The notes: generated by a model from the sequence alone, not told the origin. Counted from the first letter of the stretch, positions 1 through 9,419 are shown. The stretch: DNA of 20,866 bases from Chara braunii (GCA_003427395.1 BFEA01000215.1:968819-989684), one strand, 5' to 3'. Program-made: numbers and translations.

Positions 1-32
<32 letters not shown>
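1..32. repeat. Poly(A) run at window start
   Basis: TT followed by 30 A. Within the intron downstream of the exon at 67-172. Confidence 0.95.
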
Positions 33-34
<2 letters not shown>

Positions 35-66
35 CATTCACTGTTCACAAGTCCAGTTGAACTAAC

Positions 67-172
67 CTTCTGGTCATTAAAAGATGCCATCTCCGACTGC
101 AACCGCTGCTCCCACTGCTTCAAAAAATTTTCCCTTTCCTCCAGATGCTGAGAGGCCTCCATCCGTACTTCT
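67..172 (-). CDS. Exon of coiled-coil protein gene (third recovered exon)
   Basis: A 106-bp minus-strand exon after acceptor GGTTGTAG (AG at 174-173). It ends at AAG/GTTAGT (GT at 66-65), in phase 0. After the one base shared with the previous exon it encodes 35 residues, including ASQHLEERENFLKQWEQRLQ, again a charged coiled coil. The pattern ERENFLKQWEQRLQ resembles the repeated RE-x-L-x-x-WE-x-x-LQ phrases of plant NMCP/CRWN nuclear-matrix coiled coils, but such phrases are low-complexity and this is not an assignment. The gene continues past the left edge of the window; no stop codon belonging to it is seen. A poly(A) run at 3-32 lies in the following intron. Confidence 0.72.
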
Positions 173-318
173 CTACAACCCCAACCAGAATGCAAGAAAG
201 TCAAAGGCGCACCCCCTCCGACACTCCACCTCACCTTTACTATTTGAGGGAGCCACAGGGCTGACCCAACTTTTACTACTATGATGTGCATACCTATGGG
301 AAGATACGCTTGAGTATG

Positions 319-320
<2 letters not shown>

Positions 321-359
<39 letters not shown>

Positions 360-380
360 GTGTGTGTGTGTGTGTGTGTG
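321..380. repeat. Compound (TC)n(TG)n microsatellite
   Basis: About 18 TC repeats run directly into about 11 TG repeats. Long apparent reading frames across it (runs of Arg-Glu or Thr-His) are artefacts of the repeat. Confidence 0.97.
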
Positions 381-804
381 TCTGTGGGGTACAGCTCGCT
401 GAATTGCACACATGTACACCTGCTGATAAACAGATCATCAGTTGAGATCCCAATACACTCAACGACGTCAATGGCTACTGCCTTCAAATGAAAGAAAAGG
501 AAAGCAACATAAAGAAATCGCACAGAATGCATGTGAAATTGTTTTTCTTTTCTCTCTGTTTTCACGCAGACCAAAGGTTCGGAGTTCGAACTCCACATCA
601 TTCACTACGCAGATAGACTACCAGTAGTCAAGGCTATGCTCTGCAGATAGTTACAGGTGTGTGGAGCATGACAGTCATAAGGCTCCTTCAAAGAGTTTGA
701 TGGGAAACCTCGAGGGCGGGGGCACGAAGAGAAAAGACAAACAAGGAGACAAACAAATAGAGGACAGAAGGGAGCTAATACCCAAGGCATGAAAGATGCA
801 CTTT

Positions 805-1050
805 CTACGGGATCCCAAAACTACCAACCGCCCCAACCTGGTAGAATCTTAATATGTCAGCATGATCCATGGGGACTACTCCACGTTTTGCCGCGGGTAT
901 AAAGTCTCCTTTCAAAAATCCCTGTTCTCGCAGTATACTTAACAGTTTCCTGATGGGTGCATGCAACACCAATCTTTTCCTTTTTTCATACCTTCTGGTT
1001 TTACCACGCGATATTTGGGTACCTAGGAACTTATTCTGACTTTTTATCAC
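805..1050 (-). pseudogene. Group II intron maturase fragment (domain X region)
   Basis: An open stretch of about 80 codons on the minus strand. It has an FLGTQISRGKTRRYEKRKR segment, then APIRKLLSILREQGF, then MDHADILRFYQ. In intron-encoded maturases (LtrA/MatR type) the C-terminal maturase domain has a similar order: an FLG motif after the reverse transcriptase, an API-x-LL-x-x-LR-x-x-GF segment, and a DHADI-x-x-FYN motif followed by RG-x-x-NYY. Here the frame ends shortly after FYQ and the final RG/NYY block is missing; a stop also lies just upstream of the segment, and no reverse transcriptase core is seen. It is therefore a remnant inside a nuclear intron. A nuclear insertion of mitochondrial DNA is the simplest origin; a dead nuclear maturase gene is the alternative. 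Confidence 0.55.
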
Positions 1051-1194
1051 TTTTAGGTGCTATGTTTGGCACAAGCCTGACCAGGTTTACAACCAGGTCC
1101 ATGCCTTGTAACCACAAAAATGGCAACAGAGCAGCCTGGCCCTGAGAGCCATGGATTAGAGGGCATGGAGAGCAAACTGTGAAAAAGGGGTTAC

Positions 1195-1346
1195 CGTTTC
1201 CATGCAGAAAGATTTTCTTGTTGTTGCATCAGCTCTACAGCCTTTGCTCGTAGATCATGTTTCTCGGCAGTTATTTGTGCTGCTTCATCCTTTGCCCTCT
1301 CCGCCTCTGCAACTGCCAGAGCAGCTCGTTCTTCAGCCAGTCTAAG
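1195..1346 (-). CDS. Exon of coiled-coil protein gene (second recovered exon)
   Basis: A 152-bp minus-strand exon. The acceptor is a strong pyrimidine tract ending CCAATAG (AG at 1348-1347), and the donor is AAACG/GTAACC (GT at 1194-1193). It reads 50 codons plus two bases with no stop, starting LRLAEERAALAVAEAERAKD and ending with QQQENLSAWK. Ala, Glu, Gln and Leu spacing is typical of a coiled coil. The two leftover bases (CG) join the first base (A) of the exon at 172 to give an Arg codon, and the frame there stays open through a similar coiled coil. This phase match over a 1,022-bp intron is the best evidence that these segments are real exons. Function unknown. Confidence 0.75.
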
Positions 1347-1525
1347 CTATTGGAAAAGAAGAGAAAAAAGAGGGGAAGACATATCAACCAACAGACACCC
1401 GGAGGGCAGAGAAGTTGAGCCGAATGTTAATTGCAATTGCAATTCTTGCATCCACTTGTCAGCACATAGATTCATTTCCATTCACTCCAACATTCAGAAG
1501 CACATGCAAGTAATGTCAAATAAAT

Positions 1526-2414
1526 ATAGGCTACCAGAGTGGCCCGGGACCACGTGTCCCGCCTGGCCAAAAAAGAGAACAAAAGAAAAAAAAAAAGAAG
1601 TCATTTTTAAATTTTATCATGGCTACGATCCGGATGTCCGGACCGCCGTCCAGACGGTCTGGATTCAGTCCGGACCTTCCAGACCGGACGTGTGAAGGTC
1701 CGGATCTGCCAAAATTCGAGAAAAAAAAAAAAAAAAAAACGGTCCAGGACCCTTCCCGATTGAGGAGCCAAGACCCCAAAATTGTTTTGGGGGTTTTTCA
1801 GGCCTGTTTATGCTTTTTTGGGGGGTCCGGACATGCTCTCTCTCTATAATAATTTATTAGACAACCCCATTTTTTAATTATTAATAATTCATTACATTTT
1901 ATAATTTTTATTAGTTTTTAAAGTCTTTTTTAAAGCTTTTTTATAGTTTTTGACTTGTAACTCAAGTTTGGTTCGGAATTCTGACATGACTCTGAGGCAA
2001 AAGTGGTTTGCATTGTTCTTCTGCATAGCATACTTTTTTTTCAGATTTTTTTATTTTTATTTTTTTAATGGTCCGGACATTTCCGGACCTGCCCAGACAT
2101 CCGGACCGTCTGGACCCCCCATGTCGGGAGGTCGGGAAATGTCCGGACGTCCGGACGTCCGGAAACTACCGGACACGGGTCCGGTTCCATGTCCGGAAAT
2201 GTCCGGGTCATGAATTTTATTTTTTATTTTAATTTGGTAAAGAATTTCGATGTGGCCCTGAGGCAAAAGTTGTTCAGTTTGTTTTTCTGCATACCATAGT
2301 TTGTTTTCGGATTTTTTTTTATTTTTTATTTTTTGGTGGGACCTTCCCTGGTCCTTTCACGGCCGGGCTGCCCGGGAAAACAGGGTGATCCGGGGGGGCC
2401 CACTGGTAGCCTGG
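1526..2414. mobile_element. hAT-like non-autonomous DNA transposon (outer element 1)
   Basis: An 889-bp element bounded by exact 8-bp direct repeats AAATAAAT (1518-1525 and 2415-2422). The imperfect terminal inverted repeats begin ATAGGCTACCAG on the left and, reverse complemented, CCAGGCTACCAG on the right. Both ends continue into GC-rich sequence (GGCCCGGGACC and GGGCCCCCCCGG). An 8-bp duplication is typical of hAT transposons, and also of a few other superfamilies. There is no transposase. The ends match the opposite ends of the element at 14169-15578, so the two are relatives in opposite orientation. It carries a second insertion at 1618-2212; without that it would be about 290 bp, the size of a MITE. 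Confidence 0.8.
1618..2212. mobile_element. hAT-like miniature transposon nested in element 1
   Basis: A 595-bp insertion bounded by exact 8-bp repeats AATTTTAT (1610-1617 and 2213-2220). Both ends begin CATG inward and are loaded with TCCGGA/GTCCGGAC motifs, forming imperfect inverted repeats (1618-1708 against 2070-2212). Its interior at about 1950-2060 resembles the outer element's own flank at about 2225-2330 (shared CTGAGGCAAAAG and CTGCATA phrases), so the two families are related. The outer family's uninterrupted structure is preserved at about 15450-15530 in the other copy, which runs through the equivalent point with no such insert. No coding capacity. Confidence 0.75.
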
Positions 2415-2422
2415 AAATAAAT

Positions 2423-3870
2423 AAAATTAAAATAAAGCACTTGCAAGATGGCTAACCAAGCAACTTTTAGGGGGCTCGATGGTGGAGATACTCAAGGTCG
2501 GACATTTCTGTGCCAGCTGTGTTTTTTCCGAAGGTAAGGGCAGATCAGGCTGATGCTGGAGATACTGAACCTGTGGGTTGCATGAGAAGGGTGAGAGGAG
2601 GCAGTCACCAAATTCCATAGCGGAGTTTCATTACCAGACATACGGTGCATCTGTCAAGCATCTGCAGAGAGGGTTCTTGGTATTGTCAGGGGGGGGAAAT
2701 CCATGCTAAGGTGGCACATTGGGGCAGAAGATCGGGGGAATTGGAGAGCCATTCCAGTTGTATTCATTGGTTATCAAGGAAACTATCCACCTCTCTACTG
2801 CTTTTACACCTTTTCCTCACTTATGGTTACTCGCTGCTGAGTTTGAGACCTAGCAGACCCAGGATAGGGAGCCAACAACTTCGCCTGGCTCAAGAGGTCC
2901 TTAAAGCAGTACCCACAGGCCGAAGAAGGGCCGAACCACTGCATATAATTCAAGGCTAGGTCAGATAGAGCATCACTCAGTCACAGGTGGACGCCAGGCT
3001 CCAGCAGCACAGAGTCAACGTGCAATTTAGGGATGGGACTGTACAGCAGTGCTGTCGCCAATGCCTTGGCAGTAGGCATTGAGAAGAAGGTAGAGGCCAT
3101 AGCTCCTGGGCACCTCGTGCAGTACAGGGGCAACTAGGGTAGGGGAGGTCGTTGGGAGGTTCAGGAAGGCTGCAGGGAAGGTTGTGGATACTTGCTGGTG
3201 GTCAGCAGGGAGGAGCTCAAGTGTGACAAACTCTTCAAGTGGTCACCGGCAGAAGTGAGACAGGGCCATGGTGGATGAGTAGTCTAGGCTAGACGAGGTT
3301 GTAAGATAGGCAGTCACACCAGCTGGTTACAGACATCAGGGGTGAATCAAGAACTACTACCCTGTGGTTGTATTGATTGGTTGAGAAGAGCTTTCAGAAT
3401 CAAGAGACTTTGTGCGTTGTGTGTGATCCTGGCCTTATCGATTCTGATTTCGGGCTGGCTTTCTCATTCATGATGATCAGCGAGTTCGTGTTGGTCATGA
3501 ACTTAGTTCTCACGAGCACGTTCCTTGCATAGTATAGGGAAAACAAAATGCAAGATAAAAGGAAAACAAGAAGTGTAGTTGTACTACCATTGCCAACACA
3601 GCTCCTGAAAGTTTTACATTGACCTCATGATTTACCATTCAATTGATAAAAAACGGTTCTGGGAAGCGGTTTCACTAATCAGGGGATATTTACCATTCAG
3701 TTGATAGAAAACAGTCCAAGGCCTTACCAGTGCGAACCACTGTGCGAAATATTTTCCAGATAAGGAAAGGCCTTTTAAAAATATTACTTAAACCTGAAAA
3801 TTTTTTTTAGGGAGAGACCCGTTCTTTTCTAGTATTTCTACTCATACTTTCAGGCCATGTTTTCTTTTTT
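2423..3870. other. Intronic stretch without recognised gene
   Basis: I see no conserved protein motif and no structural RNA here. Open frames are short and have no recognisable content. The only clear structure is a pair of 30-bp direct repeats, listed separately. It could hold the decayed 5' part of element A, but no gag or protease motif was found. Confidence 0.5.
3630..3717. repeat. Pair of diverged 30-bp direct repeats
   Basis: ATTTACCATTCAATTGATAA (3630) and ATTTACCATTCAGTTGATAG (3688) start similar 30-bp copies 58 bp apart. Both end in a run like AAAACRGTTC. Origin unknown. Confidence 0.75.
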
Positions 3871-3881
3871 TTTCCTGGGTT

Positions 3882-4190
3882 GTGATGCCTTTCCGACTCA
3901 CCAATGCCCTGGCGAAGTTCCGTGCGGTCATTATGATAGAGTTCCGCACGACATTGGACCGATTTGTTCTCATCTACCTCAACGACATTTTGGTGTACAG
4001 CCATACCTTGGATTGGACATCTGCATTGTTTTGGACACACTTCGCTGGGCCACGTACAAAGCCAATTGCGACAAATGCGAGTTCGCATGCCAGGACAGGA
4101 CCTCCACATCGTTTTAAGTACACTTTGCTAGGCCAAGTACAAAGCCAATTGCGACAAATGCAAGTTCGAATGCCAGGAGCGTGAGTAATT
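3882..4190 (+). pseudogene. Element A reverse transcriptase fragment (palm end and thumb)
   Basis: The frame reads MPFRLTNALAKF, the counterpart of the MPFGLTNAPATF block, and then LDRFVLIYLNDILVYSHTL. This is the catalytic YLDDILVYS block with the first of the paired aspartates changed to Asn (YLND), which should abolish polymerase activity. Upstream motifs of the finger and palm domains are absent. After this block the frame breaks, and the thumb segment (YKAN-x-DKCEFA) is present twice because of an 83-bp tandem duplication (4038-4095 and 4121-4178). The fragment runs on, after shifts, into the PLADKI segment at about 4225. Confidence 0.85.
4038..4178 (+). repeat. 83-bp-offset tandem duplication inside element A
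   Basis: CACTTCGCTGGGCCACGTAC (4038) recurs as CACTTTGCTAGGCCAAGTAC (4121), followed by nearly identical sequence through ATGCCAGGA. The duplicated protein segment is the reverse transcriptase thumb. 83 is not a multiple of three, so the duplication itself breaks the frame. Confidence 0.9.
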
Positions 4191-4276
4191 GGGACACTCG
4201 GTCACACCGCAAGCCATTCCGTCCGCTTGCGGACAAGATCTAGGCCATCCAGAATTGGCGTGAACCGACAAATGTC

Positions 4277-4717
4277 ATGGAAATTCAATCCATTCTAGGC
4301 CTCGCAGGCCATTACCAGCACTTCATGGACAGATACAGGAAGGTCGTAGCACCATTGTCACGCCTTCAGTACCCTGTGGTGCTATTCAAGTCCAACGATC
4401 TGGAGCACATTGCTTTTCACACACTCAAGGCAGCAATGCTCGCAACACCTGTGTTGAGTATCTACGACCTCACCTTGCCTACACATATCACCATGGATGT
4501 GTTAGGTTATGGCATGAGTGCAGTTTTTGAACAGCATGACGGGAAGGACTCGCACCCGGTCAAGTTTTTCAGTACGAAGGTCCCTCCTGTCCATTCGATC
4601 AATGATGCAAGGGAGAAGGAGCCACTTGCCTTTGTCACAATGCTTAAGAGATGGTGGCCCTTCCTGTTCGGGTGCTGGGAAGTGGATTACCAACAACCAT
4701 GCATTCATCTTCTATAA
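4277..4717 (+). pseudogene. Element A RT connection and RNase H domain
   Basis: A 146-codon open segment. It starts with EIQSILGLAGHYQHFMDRY, the standard IRSFLGLAGYYRRFI block after the polymerase domain. It continues through a connection region to PTHITMDVLGYGMSAVFEQ. In active Ty3/gypsy elements this position reads TDAS-x-x-G-x-GAVL-x-Q with the first RNase H aspartate. Here the Asp is kept (MDV) but the context has drifted. VKFFSTKV and AREKEPLAFV correspond to the FFS-x-KL and E-x-ELLA blocks. The later TDH block is out of frame beyond about 4680. This is a decayed copy. Confidence 0.85.
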
Positions 4718-4804
4718 GGTGCGGGCAACAACACAATCACACGCTAGATGTCCATTGGCTGGTTTGACTTCATCACGGAGCATTTATAGGAGCTTCAAAT
4801 AGGT

Positions 4805-5378
4805 TTGTGGGTGCTTTTTCTTAGGGACCCGACCTTTGTGCTGTCACACATGATTCGTTCGCATTGGACGAGAGCCTACAGCAGCACTTCGCCCGAGGAT
4901 ACAAGTCCGACTCCGATTTTGGGCAACGTTACGAAGCACTCTCACCTGCGACTCCTCCGGGCAGGAAAGTACCCTATTATCGGCAGGTTTTTGCTTCTCC
5001 ACGCATGTGGCAGGGACTTACTCTGTGTTCCTCACAACCGCTGACTAAGGACACAGTTACTTGGTGAGTACCACGATTCGCCTCCTGGTGGCCACCTTGC
5101 ATTCAACTGCATGGTTGCCCGACTTTGCCGACACTTTTATTGGCCCGGATTGGTGCCTCGTATTACCAAGCACTGCAAGTTATGCGAAGTTTGCATGAGC
5201 TGCAAGTCATACAACCATTGCCTCTATGACGAGTTGTGACCGTTATCTATTCCGTAGGACTTCGACCTCTTCTGCCATGGATATCATCGGACCCTTCCCA
5301 TGCAACAGTTTTGGTCATGACTGCATTCTGACAGTGGTTGACCGCTTGAGCAAATATGCTTGCTTCCTACCATGCAGG
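4805..5378 (+). pseudogene. Element A integrase N-terminal half
   Basis: A linker segment (LDESLQQHFARGYKSDSDF, about 4868) leads to a frame with an H2C2 zinc finger. EYHDSPPGGHLAF supplies the two His, HFYWPGL follows, and HCKLCEVCMSCKSY supplies the Cys pair (about 5065-5240). After stops and a frameshift the catalytic core begins with MDIIGPFP, which holds the first Asp of the DDE triad, then ILTVVDRLSKYACFLPC. The reading is then cut at 5378 by element B and resumes at about 12412. Confidence 0.85.
5375..5378. other. Target-site duplication of element B, left copy (CAGG)
   Basis: CAGG precedes the left end TGTTATGCGCC. The same CAGG follows the right end ATTGCA at 12408-12411. Four bases match exactly; a fifth (T) is ambiguous with the LTR end. 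Confidence 0.7.
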
Positions 5379-6417
5379 TGTTATGCGCCCGATTGAAACG
5401 AGATACACCATGCATCCACATGTTCCATACACATGCGCAACGGCAAGAGATCTTGGAGAGAGCAATTCACACCACACGGGATGAGAGAATACACAGTGGA
5501 AGCACTTAACCAAATATAGAATTGAAATTACTCAATTCTCATCAATATCCGGCTCCCTCCGGCCAATCAATACACGGTTATTTGAACTTATTTCCAAGAA
5601 TCCCAACCACATAATTAACATCCACAAACAAACTAAGAAGAGAGTTTCAACATTTAAGGGAGACTTCTTCTTCCTCCCAACCTCAAGCTCACAACTATGG
5701 CGCAGGCCTGCGCCCGACCTATCGAGCCCATCAAGCGCCACCAACCCTCCTGAACCCTACACGCCACTCAACAGTCCAAACCCGATGCCCACTGCAAATG
5801 AAGTGTCCGCTCAACGGGGCAGGGTAGCTCCCAGGACAAAGAAGAAGAGCACCAGCGCTGGATGAAGAAGGAGATGGCTGCCACTTCGACAAACACTTGC
5901 AAGAAGGGTTTCGATGGCAACCCTGCCTATCCCCAACAGCACAGGTAAGGGGAGGTGCATCACAGCGCTCACGGCCTGATGCCCAGCACAGTTACAACAT
6001 GAGCCAGGAAACCCCAGCTATGGAGGACAGCCCTAGCAGCATGAAGATGATGTCGCAAGTGAAATAACGCAGCACCCAAACAGCGTGCCACCTCCAGCAG
6101 CACTCCGTGGAAAAAAATGACGAGACAGAACCCGTTTTTCCTTGCCCTCGAAACTTTTGTAGACTGCTGTTTCCCTGACTCGACAGCCTACAGCTTAGGA
6201 ACGAGAGCCTATAGCTTAGGAACGACAGCCTACAGCTTAGGAACGAGAGCCTATAGCCTAGGACCGGATCTAGACCTAAAATTGGCAAAAGGGGAGGACA
6301 GAAACGGCCTACAACTCAAGGGCAGAAAGGATAAAGTAGAGAGACCTAGTGGTATTACAGCTAGCTTACAGAGACTACTCCAAACAGACCTAGGGGTCAA
6401 GCCCAGTTGGACTCTCA

Positions 6418-6452
<35 letters not shown>

Positions 6453-6556
6453 ACAGCAAACAAAACAGGTCACGGGATAGAATCCCGAAGAACTCAAAAC
6501 CAGGCAACATCAAACGAAGTTAGTGTACAGCCTGCATGCCATTGCAATTCATTGCA
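5379..6556 (-). repeat. 3' LTR of element B
   Basis: On the minus strand it begins TGCAATGAATTGCA at 6556, directly after the purine-rich GGCAGGGTAGGAA, and ends ...GCGCATAACA at 5379. It aligns with the other LTR from 5663 to 6556. The part at 5379-5662 has no obvious counterpart in the other copy. It contains an AC/poly(A) run (6417-6453) and a 21-bp minisatellite (6183-6266). The element's last frame appears to end inside the LTR at 6520. Confidence 0.8.
6183..6266. repeat. 21-bp minisatellite in 3' LTR, four units
   Basis: Four units of the form ACAGCCTACAGCTTAGGAACG, alternating ACAGCCTAC and AGAGCCTAT. The matching place in the other LTR (11838-11879) has only two units, so the array expanded or contracted after insertion. 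Confidence 0.9.
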
Positions 6557-6569
6557 TTCCTACCCTGCC
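6557..6569 (-). other. Polypurine tract of element B
   Basis: The minus strand reads GGCAGGGTAGGAA immediately before the LTR start TGCAATG. Its position and composition fit the plus-strand primer site for reverse transcription. It fixes the LTR boundary at 6556. Confidence 0.7.
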
Positions 6570-6579
6570 GTGGAGCGAG

Positions 6580-7620
6580 GACCCCGAGCTCGGAGTGTCC
6601 ACAAGGAAAACGTACGAGGGGTTGCCCTTTCTGTTCAGCCTCATAGGCGCACGCAACTGAATTTGCAGACTTGAGAAGTTCCCTCCTTGTGAACCATCGG
6701 TCCTTTGTGTGAGGATGGAAAAGGAACTTCACAAAGTATTCAGAGTTAGGTCTTGTGCCCCACTGATCCTCTATACTCTCGACTTTGGAGGTCCAAACTG
6801 TCATGAAATGCATCGACAGGAGTGAAAAGCAACGGTTTTGAGGCATGGTTGCCCTTTCTGTTCGACAAGTCTTGATATGAGAGGGTACCGCAACAACGTA
6901 GGAAGGTCCAAATGCATCTGCCCCCACAGTATCAAGCACCTGCCATGGGCCATAGCAAACAGGCAACAACCTTCTTGAGATATCGTATTCATCAGTTAGC
7001 TCAGATCTTTTCACCCAGACCCAGTGACCTGGGTGTATAGTAGAGGGAGAGCGATGCTTGTTAGCCTGTTCAATCATCCTCTTCCAGGCCTCTAACATAT
7101 TAGTTCTAGCTTTTTCTAGGTCTTTCTTATAACACTTGGTGAACTTTGCAGTGCCAGGAGTTAGTTTAGGCTTTGACTTATCAATGAGATAATTCAGAGA
7201 TAATTCAGAGGTTGTTTGGGATCTCTGGCAAAGTGCAGCCTATAGGGTATAAAGCCTGTAGTGTTGTGAACATACGTATTATACATCAATTGTGCCCTGG
7301 ACAGATGTTTGTCCCAGTCCTTCTGATCAGGCATAATCACAGGGTGCTGCAACTGAAAACCTGATTCATCACATCAACTTGTCCGTTGACTTCAGGATGT
7401 CTCCCAGAGGTCATGTTCAGTCTGGAATGCAGGTAGTCTTTACAAAAGGACTGCCAATTGCTGCTGCAGAATTTGGGATCCTGTCACTGACAATGGAGGA
7501 TGGGCACCCATAAACATTCACCCACCTCTCACAGAAAAACTCTCTGACCAGAGGTACTCTAGCGTCAGCAGGTAAGGGGATAAACTCAGCATTCTTAGAG
7601 ATCAATCGATACAAACCATT
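6580..7620 (-). pseudogene. Element B integrase core, C-terminus and chromodomain
   Basis: Minus-strand, several frames. At about 7614-7480: VREFFCERWVNVYGCPSSIV then SDR, the second catalytic Asp region. At about 7440-7370: LNMTSGRHPEVNGQVDVMNQ, where the usual GQTERVN has Asp in place of the catalytic Glu. At about 7300-7200: LMYNTYVHNTTGFIPYRL, the AYN-x-S-x-H-x-STG-x-x-PF block. In the frame 7098-6520: HWVWVKRSEL, ISRRLLPVCYGPWQVL (the GPY/F module), then VESIEDQWGTRPNSEYFVKF, ending about RRELLKSA. That last part matches a chromodomain layout (VE-x-I-x-D ... YLVKW-x-G ... W-x-x-x-x-L). Chromodomains steer insertion of chromoviruses to modified histones. Frameshifts make it inactive. Confidence 0.85.
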
Positions 7621-7967
7621 ACATGTCTCGTCCCACGTGGCGTGGTCTTGCTTAAATCTGTGAAGTCAATGGACACAGGCTCACCTGGACCGTCATGGAT
7701 AGGTAGAGGTTTGAGTAGTCTCATAGGAGGCCGCTTGTGGACCTTGTTCCTCTGACACAACTCGCAGGTCTCCAAGTAATGCAGGATATTGTCCTTCATC
7801 TTAGACCAGTAGAAGCATTGGGTCAGGTTGGCATATGTCTTTAAGAACCCAAAGTGACCACGAGCATCATGATTCTCTGAAATCAGATGAGTAATGATCT
7901 TGCGATCATTAAGGATACACAAACACTCTTCCCCCTTGCTGATTGTGTGCAGCAAGCCTGAAGTCAA
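7602..7967 (-). pseudogene. Element B integrase zinc finger and first catalytic Asp
   Basis: A 121-codon open segment. HLISENHDARGHFGFLKTYA gives the two His of the H2C2 finger, QCFYWSKMKDNI the aromatic core, and ETCELCQRNKVHK the Cys pair. Then VSIDFTDLSKTTPRGTRHVM corresponds to the start of the integrase core with the first Asp of the DDE triad. It ends at a stop in MVCID, where active relatives continue into VDR-x-SK. It directly follows the RNase H segment with a four-base overlap of frames at 7964-7967. Confidence 0.88.
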
Positions 7968-8704
7968 GGCATACCTTGGCTCAAAATTGGGGTTAGTCTG
8001 TAGACTATAAGGATGGGGCCAAAGACTGGGTCCTGAGGCAACGCATAAGCGATAGCCTGTCTGGTGAAATCAGCAAAGGAGTAAGTATCAACAATGGCAG
8101 CAAATGAATCAGGTCTACATGACAATGCATCAACAACCCGGTTATAGCATCCCTTCTTGTGCTTCAGTTCAAAGTCAAATTTGTCAATGAACTGAACGTC
8201 CCAGTAATCAGAATAGATCTTGAAGTGTCTCCCAAGCAAGAAATGTTTCAACTGTTTGAGGGCACATACGAGAGCATACAGTTCCTTTTCATAAGTGGAT
8301 GTCTGAATTATTTGCACCTTCATATTCTTACTCATGAAGTCCATCGGATTCAAACTGTTCCCATCATCTTGTTGAAGGACTGCACCAACGCCATATTGCC
8401 TTGCATCTGTGGTTAGCACAAATGGCAATGTAGGGTCAGACAGTTTCGGCACAGGTGCTTGGGTGAGTGTTTTCTTCAATCTGGAGAAAGCTAACTGACA
8501 AGTGGTTGTCGACCTGAAGGGAACATCCTTAGCTAGCAGATTTGTCAGGGGTGTAGCAATAGAGGAAAATTTTCTGATGAACTTCATGTAGTAAGAGGCT
8601 AACCCCATGAAAGATCTGATGTCCCTCACAATTTGTGGTTGTTGCCATTCCCTGACCACAGCCACTTTAGAGGCATCAGGGGATAGACCATCTGCAGAAA
8701 TCAC
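7964..8704 (-). pseudogene. Element B RT connection and RNase H domain
   Basis: The longest open frame in the window, 246 codons. It begins ISADGLSPDASKVAVVREW (the V-S-x-x-GI-x-x-x-P-x-K block), then RDIRSFMGLASYYMKFIRKF. The RNase H residues follow: FVLTTDARQYGVGAVLQQD (first Asp), YEKELYALVCALKQLKHFL (Glu), FKIYSDYWDVQFI (Asp, with the usual TDH read as SDY), and YNRVVDALSCRPD (VADALSR). The main acidic residues are all present, so this domain is better preserved than the polymerase. Confidence 0.92.
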
Positions 8705-8709
8705 ATGAC

Positions 8710-9414
8710 CTAAGTATAAAACAGAGGAAACACCAAATGATGATTCTCTTTGTTCAGTTTATACTTATGTTCTATCAGGATCTGCGGAACTTTCCTAAGG
8801 TGGTCTGCGTGTTCATTGGCATCTTTGCTGAACACCAGAATGTCATACAGGTACATAACAACAAAGCGGTCAAGGAAAGGTATGGAAATCCTATTCATTT
8901 CAGTTTCTGGAATGTCCCTGGTGCATTCCACAGACCAAAAGGCATCACCAGGAACTCATAGCCCATACCGGGTCTTAAAGGTTACCTTGTGTACATCCTC
9001 TTCAGCCATTTTGATTTGATCATAGCAAGGTTTTAGATCAAATTTTATGAAGACTTTGCAGCCTTGCGCCATGTTCAACAAGTCATCAATCCTAGGCAAG
9101 GGCTCAAAGCTCTTCCTAGTGAACTTGTTCAAGCCTCTGTAGTCAATGCAAATCCTGAGCTCACCATTTCCTTTTGGAACAAGGAGAACTGGTGCCCCAT
9201 ACTCAGATGAGTTAGGCCTGATCCACCCTTTCTCAGTTAAGGACTCAAGTTGTTTCCTTAACACATCCAATTCAACAGGGGACATTCTGTAGACTCTTCC
9301 CTTGGGAGGGGTAGAGTCGGGCAAAATCTGAATGTGGTGTTTGGTTTGCCTATGGACAAGTCCAGCAGGATCCTGAGTCAAATCATAAAACTCAAGCCAC
9401 AAACAGATTCTCAT
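8710..9414 (-). pseudogene. Element B reverse transcriptase (fingers and palm)
   Basis: Minus-strand frame 9414-8956, continued after a stop in 8931-8710. In order: HHIQILPDSTPPKGRVYRMS (the entry H-x-I-x-L block), KGWIRPNSSEYGAPVLLVPK, ICIDYRGLNKFT, VFIKFDLKPCYDQIKM (usual FDLR-x-GYHQI), KVTFKTRYGL, then after the break [20 protein letters not shown]. The catalytic YLDD is changed to YLYD, so one of the paired aspartates is lost and the enzyme would be inactive. The block between RYGL and DRFV (the MPFGLTNAP segment) is garbled, showing at least one frameshift. Confidence 0.92.
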
Positions 9415-9419
9415 GGTCA

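Larger units (their letters stand above)
173..1194 (-). other. Intron between exons two and three
   Basis: A 1,022-bp GT-AG intron deduced from the phase-matched exons. It contains a compound microsatellite, a tRNA-like B box in a perfect palindrome (GGAGTTCGAACTCC, 576-589), and the maturase fragment at 805-1050. No other gene is supported in it. Confidence 0.65.

Noticed and set aside
1-471. 156-codon minus-strand ORF
   Set aside because: It strings together a real exon (67-172), intron, and a CT/TG microsatellite read as Arg-Glu and Thr-His; only the exon is kept.
2645-2959. 104-codon plus-strand ORF
   Set aside because: No motif, no splice context and no match to retroelement gag; treated as chance.
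6117-6674. 185-codon plus-strand ORF
   Set aside because: It is antisense to the 3' LTR and pol end of element B, and spans the minisatellite and the poly(A) run.
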